22,645 nt of DNA from an uncultured Eubacteriales bacterium (lineage in GTDB: Bacteria; Bacillota; Clostridia; Lachnospirales; Lachnospiraceae). The DNA is taken from positions 1-22,645 of the forward strand of contig URMF01000051.1 of NCBI GenBank assembly GCA_900548855.1, in the 5' to 3' direction. A program made the translations under genes and the position numbers. This document shows positions 1 to 7,755 of the stretch, piece after piece (position 1 is the stretch's first letter; each line of letters begins with the position of its first letter). Below the pieces are notes generated by a model that had not been told where the DNA came from, ran no database searches, and saw nothing but the letters and a program-made list of their open reading frames with translations.

Positions 1-587
1 GTGCAGAAATTGTTGCAGCCGTACATGATATTGACGAAACTCTTATGCCTGAATAATCTCCTGGCCGGCAGTTCTTCCACTATATCGCCGCCCTCGGGCC
101 ATATCTCAAGCTGCTTTTTCTGCTGCGCATAGAGATTCTCCAATAACTGCGGCAGTTTATGAAGATTATGAGTGCCGAATACCACATCCACCCAAGGATA
201 CTTCTCCTTGAGGGTGTCTACTATGTGCTGTTGCTGCATCATACAGCCGCAAAGCGCAATCAGCATGTCCGGGTTCTTTTTCTTATATTTTTTAAGCTGT
301 CCAAGCCTTCCATATACACGTAAGTTTGCATTCTCCCGGACAGTACAGGTATTCATAATCAAAAAATCTGCATCCTCACTCTCGGAACGCACATACCCGA
401 TAGTCTCCAAAATACCCTCCAATTTCTCACTGTCCTTAGCATTCATCTGACACCCAAAGCAGATACTGCAATAGGTAAGGGGACGCCCCAGCTCTTTTGC
501 CTTACCGGCAAGTCTTAGCTTCAGGCGTTCCATGATTTCCTTCTGTTTTAAAGCTTCCAGTTCATTTATATTCGGTTCCACTCGCAT
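1..587 (-). CDS. miaB: MiaB, tRNA 2-methylthio-N6-isopentenyladenosine synthase (partial, N-terminal 195 aa)
   Basis: Radical SAM methylthiotransferase that adds a methylthio group to N6-isopentenyladenosine-37 of tRNAs reading UNN codons. The visible part is the UPF0004 domain with its three auxiliary-cluster cysteines: C46 in FGCQMNAKDSEKL, C81 in NTCTVRENA and C115 in LCGCMMQ. It ends inside the radical SAM motif, where C191 and C195 of CNNFC are the first two cluster ligands; the window edge cuts the rest. The FGCQMN form separates MiaB from the MtaB and RimO relatives. The start at 587 has GGAG five bases upstream and is the first ATG after the promoter. About 30 residues precede the conserved domain, a common extension in Clostridia. 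It is separated from the upstream gene by 118 bases and probably has its own promoter. Confidence 0.95.
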   Translation of the reverse strand, partial: MRVEPNINELEALKQKEIMERLKLRLAGKAKELGRPLTYCSICFGCQMNAKDSEKLEGILETIGYVRSESEDADFLIMNTCTVRENANLRVYGRLGQLKKYKKKNPDMLIALCGCMMQQQHIVDTLKEKYPWVDVVFGTHNLHKLPQLLENLYAQQKKQLEIWPEGGDIVEELPARRLFRHKSFVNIMYGCNNFC

Positions 588-638
588 ACTATTCTCCGTT
601 CTATAAATTCTCGTAAAATGGTCAAAAACCACATATCT

Positions 639-667
639 AATATACAAAATAATCTTCTAAAAGGCAA
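639..667 (-). promoter_or_regulatory. Predicted sigma-A promoter of miaB
   Basis: On the minus strand, TTGCCT (667-662) and TATATT (644-639) are separated by exactly 17 bases. The predicted start would leave a leader of about 45 bases before the miaB ATG. It lies in the 118-base spacer after the 188-aa gene. That spacer has no strong terminator, only an AT-only inverted repeat just after the stop at 706. Prediction from consensus only. Confidence 0.55.
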
Positions 668-705
668 CCGGCTATTTTGGATAAAAATTTACACATTTTC
701 ATAAA

Positions 706-1272
706 TTATAACGAACCTTTCTTACAAACCACAATCTCCCTGCTCTTTAGAAAGTAAAACGCATACTCATATTCCGGATTTGCCGCCAGAAGCACTCCGA
801 TTTCAAACATCCGGCTGTTTAACCGGTGATACATCACATCTTCTTTCCATGGCACGCCCAAAATATATTCCCTCTCCCTGGTGGTCAAATCCGATAACAT
901 TTTTGAAAGCATACTCCTGTCCTTTTTCATAATCCCACCAAATGGACATCGCATATAGGAAGTCTCTTGCCCATTTATAGCCAGACATTCTGCCAGGGTC
1001 TGCCGGATAAGTCCTCTTTTCTGCTTTTTCAAAAAATGCTTCTTCATTGCTTCCTCATGAACTGGTAATTCTGATAACAGCATACCGGATTCTGTCATAT
1101 ACCGGTATACTGTCTTTTCCACCCGTTCCCGTGAAGTCGGAAAATCCAGTTTCTCAATAATCTGCTCCACTGAATATCCGGATTCCACTAAATGCCGGAT
1201 TGCGCCACCACTTGCCACATCATGCACAAAATCTGATAAAGCCTCTTCAAAATATCCTGATTGCTCTGCCAT
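706..1272 (-). CDS. Hypothetical protein, 188 aa, paired with the HEAT-like protein
   Basis: I do not recognise the family. The protein is soluble, with no signal peptide or membrane segment, and looks mostly helical. Residues about 20-60 (SGYSVEQIIEKLDF, then RERVEKTVYRYM) resemble a small helical or helix-turn-helix-like unit. A basic stretch (KKHFLKKQKRGLIRQT) follows, and the C-terminal half is compact and aromatic-rich. The start at 1272 has GAGGTGG seven bases upstream. The gene begins 47 bases after the stop of the 476-aa gene, so the two are probably one transcript. Its place next to a HEAT-like protein and a scrambled spacer suggests accessory status. No function should be assigned; the frame is clean, so it is very probably a real gene. 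Confidence 0.8.
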   Translation of the reverse strand: MAEQSGYFEEALSDFVHDVASGGAIRHLVESGYSVEQIIEKLDFPTSRERVEKTVYRYMTESGMLLSELPVHEEAMKKHFLKKQKRGLIRQTLAECLAINGQETSYMRCPFGGIMKKDRSMLSKMLSDLTTREREYILGVPWKEDVMYHRLNSRMFEIGVLLAANPEYEYAFYFLKSREIVVCKKGSL

Positions 1273-1319
1273 ATGACTGCCACCTCAAATCCTTCCTCCC
1301 GCAATAATCCTCATTTCTT

Positions 1320-2750
1320 TCATTTTGCCAATTTCTTCTCTGCATACTTCCGTATATCCTCATTGGAATCATACAGGCATTCTTTTAAAATATCTTTTGT
1401 CAGCATTCTTCTCCGGCTCATTTCCCTGAGAAAATGCTCACGGCAGCAGGAACATAAGCCATGTTCATACATATAAACCAACAGTTCCTTTGGCGGGTTC
1501 TTTACCACTTTCCGCTCAAAAATATTAAGCACAGAAAAATATACACTGTGCCAGTTTATTTCCCCATAATAAGTAACCGGAATTTGTTTCACAATGGACA
1601 CAAGACACTCATAATCCTCTTTCTGGTAATTATTTGCCAGCATCCCAATGATATCTTCAAAATACGCTGTATCATGATACAAATCCCTTATATTGAAATA
1701 CTGTTTCCAATCCTTTAATAACTCCAAAGCATATTCCCGAACCCCTTCATCCCTCATATAGGATAATGCCTGAAATGCATACTTTTTCATTTCTTCGTTT
1801 TCTGACTTGGAATCTGCAATTACACAGGCGGCGTCTAATACATCTGCACACCGTGAATTTGCCAGTAAATGCAGTAAATTTGTCCGTACCTCCAGATTTG
1901 CTTCCTTTTCATAGTAATCCGAGAGCTTAAACAATTCCTGTTTTTCACCTTTTCTGGAAAGCATCCATGCAGACAAAATAGGAATATCTCTTCCTAATAC
2001 CCTGCCTGATACAAGCTGTATATAAATATCCTCTGCAGGTTGCGGATGTTTCTTGTCAACAGTCTGATAATTTTCCTTTTCATTTTCTGCTTGTAACCGG
2101 AGAACATATTCCCACACTGCCGCTGATGTTTCTGCACGTTTCTCCAAAGCCTTATATAATCTTTTTTTGCCAAATTCACTTTCATAATCCGATTGGAACC
2201 AGAAAAAATCATCTGTTCCAAACAAAGAACGATTGGATATCAAATATCCGATATCCTCTACAATCTCTAAATATGCATCCAGACACCCTTCTTTTGTGTC
2301 ACACAGATTCACGATGATGATACACAGCTCTTCAAAATTATCCCGTTCCGGCATTGTTCCATACTTTGTCCTCTTTCGCTTCCGCAAAAGAATCTGATAA
2401 AGCTGTTCATAATAAGAGCGCAAAGCATTGTATGCTCTTTCATTGCCATCCATTGCAAAAAAGGAGAGAAATTCAATACACTGCATAAATAACCAGCCAT
2501 CCTTTGTCATCTGCTTCTCTCCACAAGATATCGCCGCTTCAATAAAGGGAGCCTTATCTGCATAGCATTGAACCATACTGTATAAATACCATGCTCTTGT
2601 CCCTTCGCACTGAGCATCAAAGGACAGTTTATGGGTACAGCCCCATAAAATAATCTCACGATATTTCTCCAAATCATCTGTATTATGTAATTCCTGTACG
2701 CATCTTCCCAGCCCACATTGCATCGCCCGTTTAAATTCCTTTTTGGTCAT
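1320..2750 (-). CDS. HEAT-repeat-like hypothetical protein, 476 aa
   Basis: A large, soluble, mainly alpha-helical protein of unknown role, with no signal peptide or membrane segment. The segment around residues 270-350 reads as tandem helical pairs of HEAT type (VRTNLLHLLANSRCADVLDA, then MKKYAFQALSYMRD and VREYALELLKDW). The extreme C-terminus (ILKECLYDSNEDIRKYAEKK) looks like one more HEAT unit. A cysteine pair (CSCC) lies near residue 437. HEAT folds usually act as protein-binding scaffolds, but a partner cannot be read here. The ATG at 2750 has GGAG nine bases upstream. It is followed by the 188-aa gene and preceded, 24 bases away, by the stop codon of a broken frame. The HEAT call rests on helix patterning by eye, so treat it as provisional. 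Confidence 0.7.
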   Translation of the reverse strand: MTKKEFKRAMQCGLGRCVQELHNTDDLEKYREIILWGCTHKLSFDAQCEGTRAWYLYSMVQCYADKAPFIEAAISCGEKQMTKDGWLFMQCIEFLSFFAMDGNERAYNALRSYYEQLYQILLRKRKRTKYGTMPERDNFEELCIIIVNLCDTKEGCLDAYLEIVEDIGYLISNRSLFGTDDFFWFQSDYESEFGKKRLYKALEKRAETSAAVWEYVLRLQAENEKENYQTVDKKHPQPAEDIYIQLVSGRVLGRDIPILSAWMLSRKGEKQELFKLSDYYEKEANLEVRTNLLHLLANSRCADVLDAACVIADSKSENEEMKKYAFQALSYMRDEGVREYALELLKDWKQYFNIRDLYHDTAYFEDIIGMLANNYQKEDYECLVSIVKQIPVTYYGEINWHSVYFSVLNIFERKVVKNPPKELLVYMYEHGLCSCCREHFLREMSRRRMLTKDILKECLYDSNEDIRKYAEKKLAK

Positions 2751-2774
2751 GAAACTCTACTCCAATCTGAAATG

Positions 2775-2927
2775 TTATTTATCAAGCGCTTCGTACAAAT
2801 ATGTAAACGCATCCTCCGCATTACACTCCATATCCGGACTGACCAGAAAATTCCGAATCAAAGGCTTTGGTATCCTCCCAATTTTTGAACGTAACACTGT
2901 TCCAGTATGGGTCACAAAATGTCCCAA
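2775..2927 (-). pseudogene. Possible remnant of the 3' end of a lost gene
   Basis: On the minus strand, an open stretch of 50 codons after an in-frame TAG (2930-2928) ends at TAA (2777-2775). Its last part, residues about 30-50 (SPDMECNAEDAFTYLYEALD then K), reads like a real acidic C-terminus. It stops 24 bases before the HEAT-like gene, the spacing expected of an operon neighbour. There is no good start codon with a ribosome binding site. Upstream, protein-like stretches continue in other frames, for example DPYWNSVTFKNWEDTKAF. This looks like a truncated or frameshifted gene, but it may be chance. Confidence 0.35.
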
Positions 2928-2930
2928 CTA

Positions 2931-3043
2931 AAGTGAGGAAAACCGTAACGTCTTTCCTTTTTGTGAATATGGCGTTCCATCAGCATTTGGTCAATATTGC
3001 CATTGGTTTATTCCCACATTACCCGCAAACGTTTGGTTACTTC
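2931..3043. other. Scrambled spacer with broken coding frames
   Basis: This stretch lies between the 3' end of the secreted-protein gene and the remnant. On the minus strand one frame reads EVTKRLRVMWE, stop, then NIDQMLMERHIHKKERRYGF and onward to a TGA at about 2912. No frame has a start with a ribosome binding site and continues into a plausible protein. I found no terminal inverted repeats or transposase motif, so I cannot call an insertion sequence, but decayed mobile or gene-end DNA is a fair reading. No clear terminator for the 772-aa gene is visible here. Confidence 0.35.
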
Positions 3044-5362
3044 TTATTTACACTTTACCTTCGCAGGCTTACTCCATGAACCATAACACTTTTTACCATC
3101 TATTTTCTTATATGCACGAATCCGGACATAATACTTCTTGTTTTTCGTAAGCTTTGAAATCGTTTTGGAAGCCGTTGATTTCTTTGAAATCGTTATCGTT
3201 TTTTTACCGTTTTTAAACTTTGCATTCTTTGCATACTGAATCTGGTATCCGCTTGCCTGCGAATCTTTTTTCCAGGTTATCTTGATTGTTCTTGATTTCG
3301 GTGATGTGAGTTTTGTTATAGCCGCTTTTTTGGGAACAATCTTAAATGTCTTTTTAATGGTTCCGGTATAATTACCAATACCTTTTATTTTCACTGTTGC
3401 CTTGCCTGTTTTTTTATTGTTCACATATGAAACAGTATAATCCGTATCCTTTTTCAGCGTTTTCTTATCAAGCTTTACTGTCACTTTCGGTTTTTTCGCT
3501 TTCCCATTATAAGCATAGCTTGCCTTTATGCCGCTTACCTTGGCTTTTGAAAGGTCAGCAGGGTTTGCTTTGGCATCTGCACTGTCTGTGCGGATATATT
3601 CAATGCCGTTTTTCTCGGCATATTTTGCTGCGTAGGAATCATTTGGTGCATAGATCACTGCATTTACCACATGGCTTTCGTCATGTGTCCAATAATATCC
3701 TGTCCACAAAAAGTCTTCGCCTATGCTTGTTACACTGGATGGTATTGTTATTTTTGACAAAGCGTTACAGCTATAAAAAGCCTTTTTTCCAATACTTTTT
3801 AACCCCGGTGCAATCTCTACCTCTGTAAGACTGTTAAAATATTCAAAAGCACCCTCCGGTATACTCGTGATACCTTTATCGATTACAAGCTTTTTGACTT
3901 TGTCTCTTATTGGCTTCCATGCATTATCACTTGAGGAATAGGAATGCCAGCCGGAAACCGATGATACAGGATATCTGTAATTGGCTTCCGTATCAACAGA
4001 TATTGCACCGGTTCCGGATATTGTAAGCACTCCATTATCTAATTTCCACGTTGCATTCTCGCCTGCTACACGATATACCTTTTTACTAAATGCACCGGTT
4101 CCGGCATCGATGGAATAAAAATCCACCATATTGGCATTTGATGCATAGTATATGATTTTTGAACCCTTCACAATCGGCTGGCAGTCTGATATGGGTGCGG
4201 CTGCTGTAATTTCTTTACTGACCGTATTTCCGTTTCCATCTATAAATATGTAATGGAGAATACTTGCTGACAGTCCGTCATCTGTATTTGCAGTCTGTCC
4301 TGTATTATATTCTTCCCAAGAAACCATAAAACGGTTATCATTTACTTTGGTAATCTTTGCACCTAAAAAGCTTTTCCCACCGCCGCTATAGCTGGTAAGC
4401 CATTTTACCGTTGTCGTATCCTTTGAAAAGTCTGACATTGGAGTAACAGTAAGGTAAATGTTATGCGGAGTGTCCGAAGAAACATTGTCATACTTAGACT
4501 GGTCTATTGATGTACCAAGACAAAGTACATTATTGGAAGATAATGCCATGCCGTCTACACTGGCATAGCAGGAAATTGCCCATGCCGAAGTATGAGAGCC
4601 GCCATATTCAAGTACAGGTATTGAGGTACATTTTAAATCTCCGGCATTGTATTTTGAAAGCTTGGTATATCTTGAACCCTCACTTTGTTCTAACACATAT
4701 AAATTGGAATCTTTGCAGGTTATATATTGGGCAAATGAATGCCATAGATCACAATCGGCTACTTCTCCAGTCATAGACGCTTCATCTACTGTTATCATTA
4801 AAAAGCCCTGATGACCCTGATTGTATGCAGGATCAACGTATCCCTCATGCCCTGTAACAATGTAAAGAGTACCATTATATTCGGTCATCTCCACGCATCC
4901 GTAATCAAATGGTTCACGTACCTCACCACCGAAAAGCTCCGGATTTCCTGTGATTTTCGCTGTGCCTTTCTTATTCCAATTGGTATCATATTTAATGACA
5001 CGGATAACCTCAGCCGTATCATTTTCATTGGTATTCATCTGGCCTTCCACTATGTAATAGGCATCAGAGCCTGCATAAAACCCACCCCATATACCAAGCT
5101 CCATAGCAAGGGATTTTTTCTTTTGTATATGAAAGCTATTGTCATAATATTCTATACCGATTTTCTCCCCATCATAAAATACCCTCATATAGCCACTGTC
5201 TGTTACCACAAGCTTAGATGTACTTTTTAATCTGACTTTAAGATTGTCCATGGCTGCCGGCTGAATATTTCCGGATGCTTTAACCGGACATGCTGAAAAA
5301 ATTAGTAATGCGGTAAAACAACATATCAAAAATGCTGCCATTCTCCTTTTCCTGTTTTTCAT
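3044..5362 (-). CDS. Secreted surface protein with propeller-like N-terminus, BspA-type LRR and C-terminal beta modules (772 aa)
   Basis: Predicted exported protein. The N-terminus (MKNRKRRMAAFLICCFTALL) is a signal peptide with probable cleavage after PVKA. Residues about 45-435 form a beta-rich region that may be a propeller. About 437-590 form a BspA-type module: GENATWKLDNGVLTISGTGA introduces LRR_5 repeats such as GITSIPEGAFEYFNSLTEVE. About 600-680 form a lysine-rich module (YNGKAKKPKVTVKLDKKTLK), and the last 90 residues resemble fibronectin type III. No LPXTG or membrane anchor is seen. An ATG 33 bases upstream (5395) is in frame, but the ribosome binding site AGGGGAGAG lies inside that extension, so 5362 is the better start. 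It follows the 85-aa gene after 56 bases. Such proteins are common on Lachnospiraceae surfaces; the ligand is unknown. Confidence 0.8.
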   Translation of the reverse strand: MKNRKRRMAAFLICCFTALLIFSACPVKASGNIQPAAMDNLKVRLKSTSKLVVTDSGYMRVFYDGEKIGIEYYDNSFHIQKKKSLAMELGIWGGFYAGSDAYYIVEGQMNTNENDTAEVIRVIKYDTNWNKKGTAKITGNPELFGGEVREPFDYGCVEMTEYNGTLYIVTGHEGYVDPAYNQGHQGFLMITVDEASMTGEVADCDLWHSFAQYITCKDSNLYVLEQSEGSRYTKLSKYNAGDLKCTSIPVLEYGGSHTSAWAISCYASVDGMALSSNNVLCLGTSIDQSKYDNVSSDTPHNIYLTVTPMSDFSKDTTTVKWLTSYSGGGKSFLGAKITKVNDNRFMVSWEEYNTGQTANTDDGLSASILHYIFIDGNGNTVSKEITAAAPISDCQPIVKGSKIIYYASNANMVDFYSIDAGTGAFSKKVYRVAGENATWKLDNGVLTISGTGAISVDTEANYRYPVSSVSGWHSYSSSDNAWKPIRDKVKKLVIDKGITSIPEGAFEYFNSLTEVEIAPGLKSIGKKAFYSCNALSKITIPSSVTSIGEDFLWTGYYWTHDESHVVNAVIYAPNDSYAAKYAEKNGIEYIRTDSADAKANPADLSKAKVSGIKASYAYNGKAKKPKVTVKLDKKTLKKDTDYTVSYVNNKKTGKATVKIKGIGNYTGTIKKTFKIVPKKAAITKLTSPKSRTIKITWKKDSQASGYQIQYAKNAKFKNGKKTITISKKSTASKTISKLTKNKKYYVRIRAYKKIDGKKCYGSWSKPAKVKCK

Positions 5363-5418
5363 AATCAAATTCTCTCCCCTCAACAACGATTTCATCTGTT
5401 TAAAGCTGAACTTCCAAC

Positions 5419-5676
5419 CTATACCCTGTTCTCATCAAATTCTGTTTCTCCCTCATAACCACTGCAGAATACCGGTCTTGCCAGAATATCCTTGATTTTT
5501 TCCCGGTCATCCTTCCAGATGTCAAATGTGTTAAATTCAGCCTTCGATATTTTACGATATTCTGGTACACAGCCATAACCGGTCATCTCCTCTATGGCAT
5601 ACAATTCATCCGAAAATTTTCCGATTGAATATTTTTTCTCCTGTTTTAATTTTTTAAAATCCTTGTATGTCATCAT
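5419..5676 (-). CDS. Hypothetical protein, 85 aa, downstream of the MoxR/VWA pair
   Basis: A small charged soluble protein that I do not recognise. It has an N-terminal lysine-rich stretch (YKDFKKLKQEKKYSIG), a central part with many aromatic and acidic residues, and two cysteines (CVPEYR, and FCSGYE). The gene starts with two consecutive ATGs; AAAGGAG lies seven bases before the first. It begins 13 bases after the stop of the VWA gene, so it is very probably co-transcribed with moxR and the VWA gene. That position makes an accessory role for the pair possible, but nothing in the sequence proves it. Confidence 0.7.
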   Translation of the reverse strand: MMTYKDFKKLKQEKKYSIGKFSDELYAIEEMTGYGCVPEYRKISKAEFNTFDIWKDDREKIKDILARPVFCSGYEGETEFDENRV

Positions 5677-5689
5677 AGCTCCTCTCCTT

Positions 5690-6889
5690 TCATTTCGTCT
5701 TCAGCAAATAAGTAATTGCCTCCTTTAATCCATCCACGGATAAGGTATACATATGAAAGAGCTTAGAAAGTGCATCCTCTGACTCCATCCAGTGCATTCT
5801 GGTCAGCTCCTTGTGATACCGTGGATTCATCCAGACACATTTCTTATATTTGCTGTTTAACAATTCACACCATTCATAACCGGAATGTCCGTCATTGGGT
5901 CCACGATAATTTCCATTTACATCAAACAGCTCTTCCGGCGCCATCTGGGCATCTCCCACAATAATTACCTTATAATCCTTATCATAGTGTTTAAACAGAT
6001 AATCCAAATCTACCCAGTCACCCATCTCGCATTCAGCGGTCTTGTATACCTTGGAATAGATACAGTTATGAAAATAATAGGTTTTTACATCCTTAAAATG
6101 ATTTGCCTTGTGGACTGCCTGAAACAGTTCATTGCACAGCTCCATAAAAGGTATCATCGTACCACCGCAGTCAAACAACAGCAAAAGCTTTACCGTATTC
6201 TTTCTTGGACGGTCAAACTCTAATTGCAGATAACCACCGTTGTCACAGGTCTTCTGAATCGTCTTATCGATATCCAGCTCCGTCTTTGGAACATCTAATC
6301 TGGAGGAATACTGGCGAAGTCTGCGGAATGCCACCTGATACTGGCGCATATTTAAAACCCGGTCATTCCGGAAATCCTGGTATTTCCGTTCACTCATTAC
6401 TTGAAATGCGCTTTGCATGCCTCCCTGCTCACCCACACGAATACCTCCTACATTTCGTCCATGGTGACCAAAAGCAGAGCCACCGGCAGTACCAATCCAG
6501 TAATTGCCGCCATTGTGCTCGGAGTTCTGCTCAGATAAGCGTTCCCGGAACATTCGTTTTACTTCCTCTGCATTGCGCTGCTGGTTGTAGGAATACATTT
6601 CCTGGTTCTGCTTGTCAAATTTCATATCTTCGCCCTTGTCAAGCCAGTCCTGAAGCTGTTTTGAAAGTGCATCCTCTGATTTGATATTATGAAAAAATTC
6701 CATAAACGCCATATCAAACTTGTCATAATCAGACTCAGACTTCACCAAAATCATCCGGCTGATATAATAAAAATTTGAAAAACCAGAACCAATAAGTCCT
6801 TTATCCAAAGCCTCCATCAGAGTCAGCCATTCCGTCATGGATATATCCAGCCCTTTTGCCTTTAACGTATAAAAAAATTCTATAAACAT
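5690..6889 (-). CDS. VWA domain protein, partner of MoxR ATPase (COG3825/CoxE-like), 399 aa
   Basis: A cytoplasmic von Willebrand factor A domain protein of the type encoded next to MoxR ATPases. The N-terminal 90 residues are helical. Next come a charged linker and a glycine-rich patch around residues 133-144 (GTAGGSAFGHHG) typical of the family. The VWA core begins near residue 233 (KLLLLFDCGGTM, 240-245), and a second strand motif lies near 308 (VIIVGDAQMAP). Classical MIDAS is DxSxS; this family commonly carries a DxGGSM form, and here it is DCGGTM, so metal binding may be altered. The end (YTLSVDGLKEAITYLL) matches the family's C-terminal helix. It starts 16 bases after moxR. Such pairs are thought to remodel or insert cofactors into client proteins; the client here is unknown. 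Confidence 0.87.
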   Translation of the reverse strand: MFIEFFYTLKAKGLDISMTEWLTLMEALDKGLIGSGFSNFYYISRMILVKSESDYDKFDMAFMEFFHNIKSEDALSKQLQDWLDKGEDMKFDKQNQEMYSYNQQRNAEEVKRMFRERLSEQNSEHNGGNYWIGTAGGSAFGHHGRNVGGIRVGEQGGMQSAFQVMSERKYQDFRNDRVLNMRQYQVAFRRLRQYSSRLDVPKTELDIDKTIQKTCDNGGYLQLEFDRPRKNTVKLLLLFDCGGTMIPFMELCNELFQAVHKANHFKDVKTYYFHNCIYSKVYKTAECEMGDWVDLDYLFKHYDKDYKVIIVGDAQMAPEELFDVNGNYRGPNDGHSGYEWCELLNSKYKKCVWMNPRYHKELTRMHWMESEDALSKLFHMYTLSVDGLKEAITYLLKTK

Positions 6890-6905
6890 TTCATACCCCG
6901 TTCTT

Positions 6906-7721
6906 TTAATACAGCTTCGCTTTTTTAACCGCCTCTAAATCCTCATCCTTTTTCAGAAGAACACCAAGGAAAGGCAGTTGTTCTCTTAAATGCTCCGTGT
7001 CAATACCACTAAGCGTTAATGCACGAATCCAGTCAATGAGCTCAGAGGTGCTTGGTTTCTTTCGGACATCCTTCACAGAACGTATCCAATAAAAGGTATC
7101 CAAGGCATTCTTTAACACATGCTCCTCCAAATTCTCAAAATGGGCATTGACAATTTCTGTCATCTGTTCTCTGTCCGGGAAGGTAATATAGTGGAAAATA
7201 CATCTTCTTAAGAATGCGTCGGGCAGCTCCTTCTCTGCATTGGAGGTAATGATTACAATCGGACGCTCCTTTGCCTTTATGGTCTCCTTCGTCTCATGAA
7301 TATAGAATTCCATTTTGTCAAGCTCCCATAAAAGGTCATTTGGAAATTCCAAATCTGCCTTATCAATCTCATCAATCAACAAGATGACCTGCTTATCCGC
7401 CTTGAATGCCTCTCCCAGCTTGCCAAGCTTAATATAATGTCCAATATCATCCACTCCCTCTTCCCCAAATTGGGAATCATAAAGCCTTTGAATCGTATCA
7501 TATACATACAAACCATCCTGGGCCTTGGTGGTAGACTTAATATTCCAGATGTATAATTCCTTGTCCATAGACTGGCTGATTGCCTCTGCAAGCATGGTTT
7601 TACCAGTTCCCGGCTCTCCTTTTATCAGTAATGGCTTCTGTAACGCAATTGCCACATCCACTGCCGCCATCAGCTCTTCACTTGCTACATAGTCCTTACT
7701 TCCAGTAAATTTCGCTTCCAT
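6906..7721 (-). CDS. MoxR-family AAA+ ATPase, 271 aa
   Basis: An AAA+ ATPase of the MoxR class, chaperone-like enzymes that work with VWA proteins to mature or remodel protein complexes. Visible are Walker A at residues 35-42 (GEPGTGKT), Walker B at 114-120 (LLIDEID), sensor 1 in ITSNAEKELP near 160, an arginine-finger region at LRRC (171-174), and a sensor 2-type KPSTSELIDWIRAL (222-235). An in-frame ATG 60 bases upstream (7781) would overlap proA. The ATG at 7721 has AAAGGAG at ideal distance and places the conserved domain at the N-terminus, so it is preferred. The VWA gene follows after 16 bases. About 270 residues fits short MoxR members. The ATPase call is secure; the client is not known. 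Confidence 0.92.
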   Translation of the reverse strand: MEAKFTGSKDYVASEELMAAVDVAIALQKPLLIKGEPGTGKTMLAEAISQSMDKELYIWNIKSTTKAQDGLYVYDTIQRLYDSQFGEEGVDDIGHYIKLGKLGEAFKADKQVILLIDEIDKADLEFPNDLLWELDKMEFYIHETKETIKAKERPIVIITSNAEKELPDAFLRRCIFHYITFPDREQMTEIVNAHFENLEEHVLKNALDTFYWIRSVKDVRKKPSTSELIDWIRALTLSGIDTEHLREQLPFLGVLLKKDEDLEAVKKAKLY

Positions 7722-7755
7722 ATTTTCTCCTTTTATCAAGCATATTTTTTGTAAT

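Noticed and set aside
588..638. Second promoter-like pair TTGACC and TAGAAC near miaB
   Set aside because: The -10 would sit about 13 bases before the start codon, overlapping the ribosome binding site region.
3397..3828. Plus-strand open frame of 143 codons inside the secreted-protein gene
   Set aside because: Lies wholly antisense to a gene with clear signal peptide, LRR and repeat domains; low-complexity translation rich in S, L and H; no ribosome binding site.
4811..5230. Plus-strand open frame of 139 codons
   Set aside because: Antisense to the same secreted-protein gene; composition is typical of a shadow frame.
5363..5395. Upstream ATG of the secreted protein adding 11 residues before the signal peptide
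   Set aside because: AGGGGAGAG, the likely ribosome binding site, is within this extension.
6205..6684. Plus-strand open frame of 159 codons
   Set aside because: Antisense to the VWA gene, whose family features are clear.
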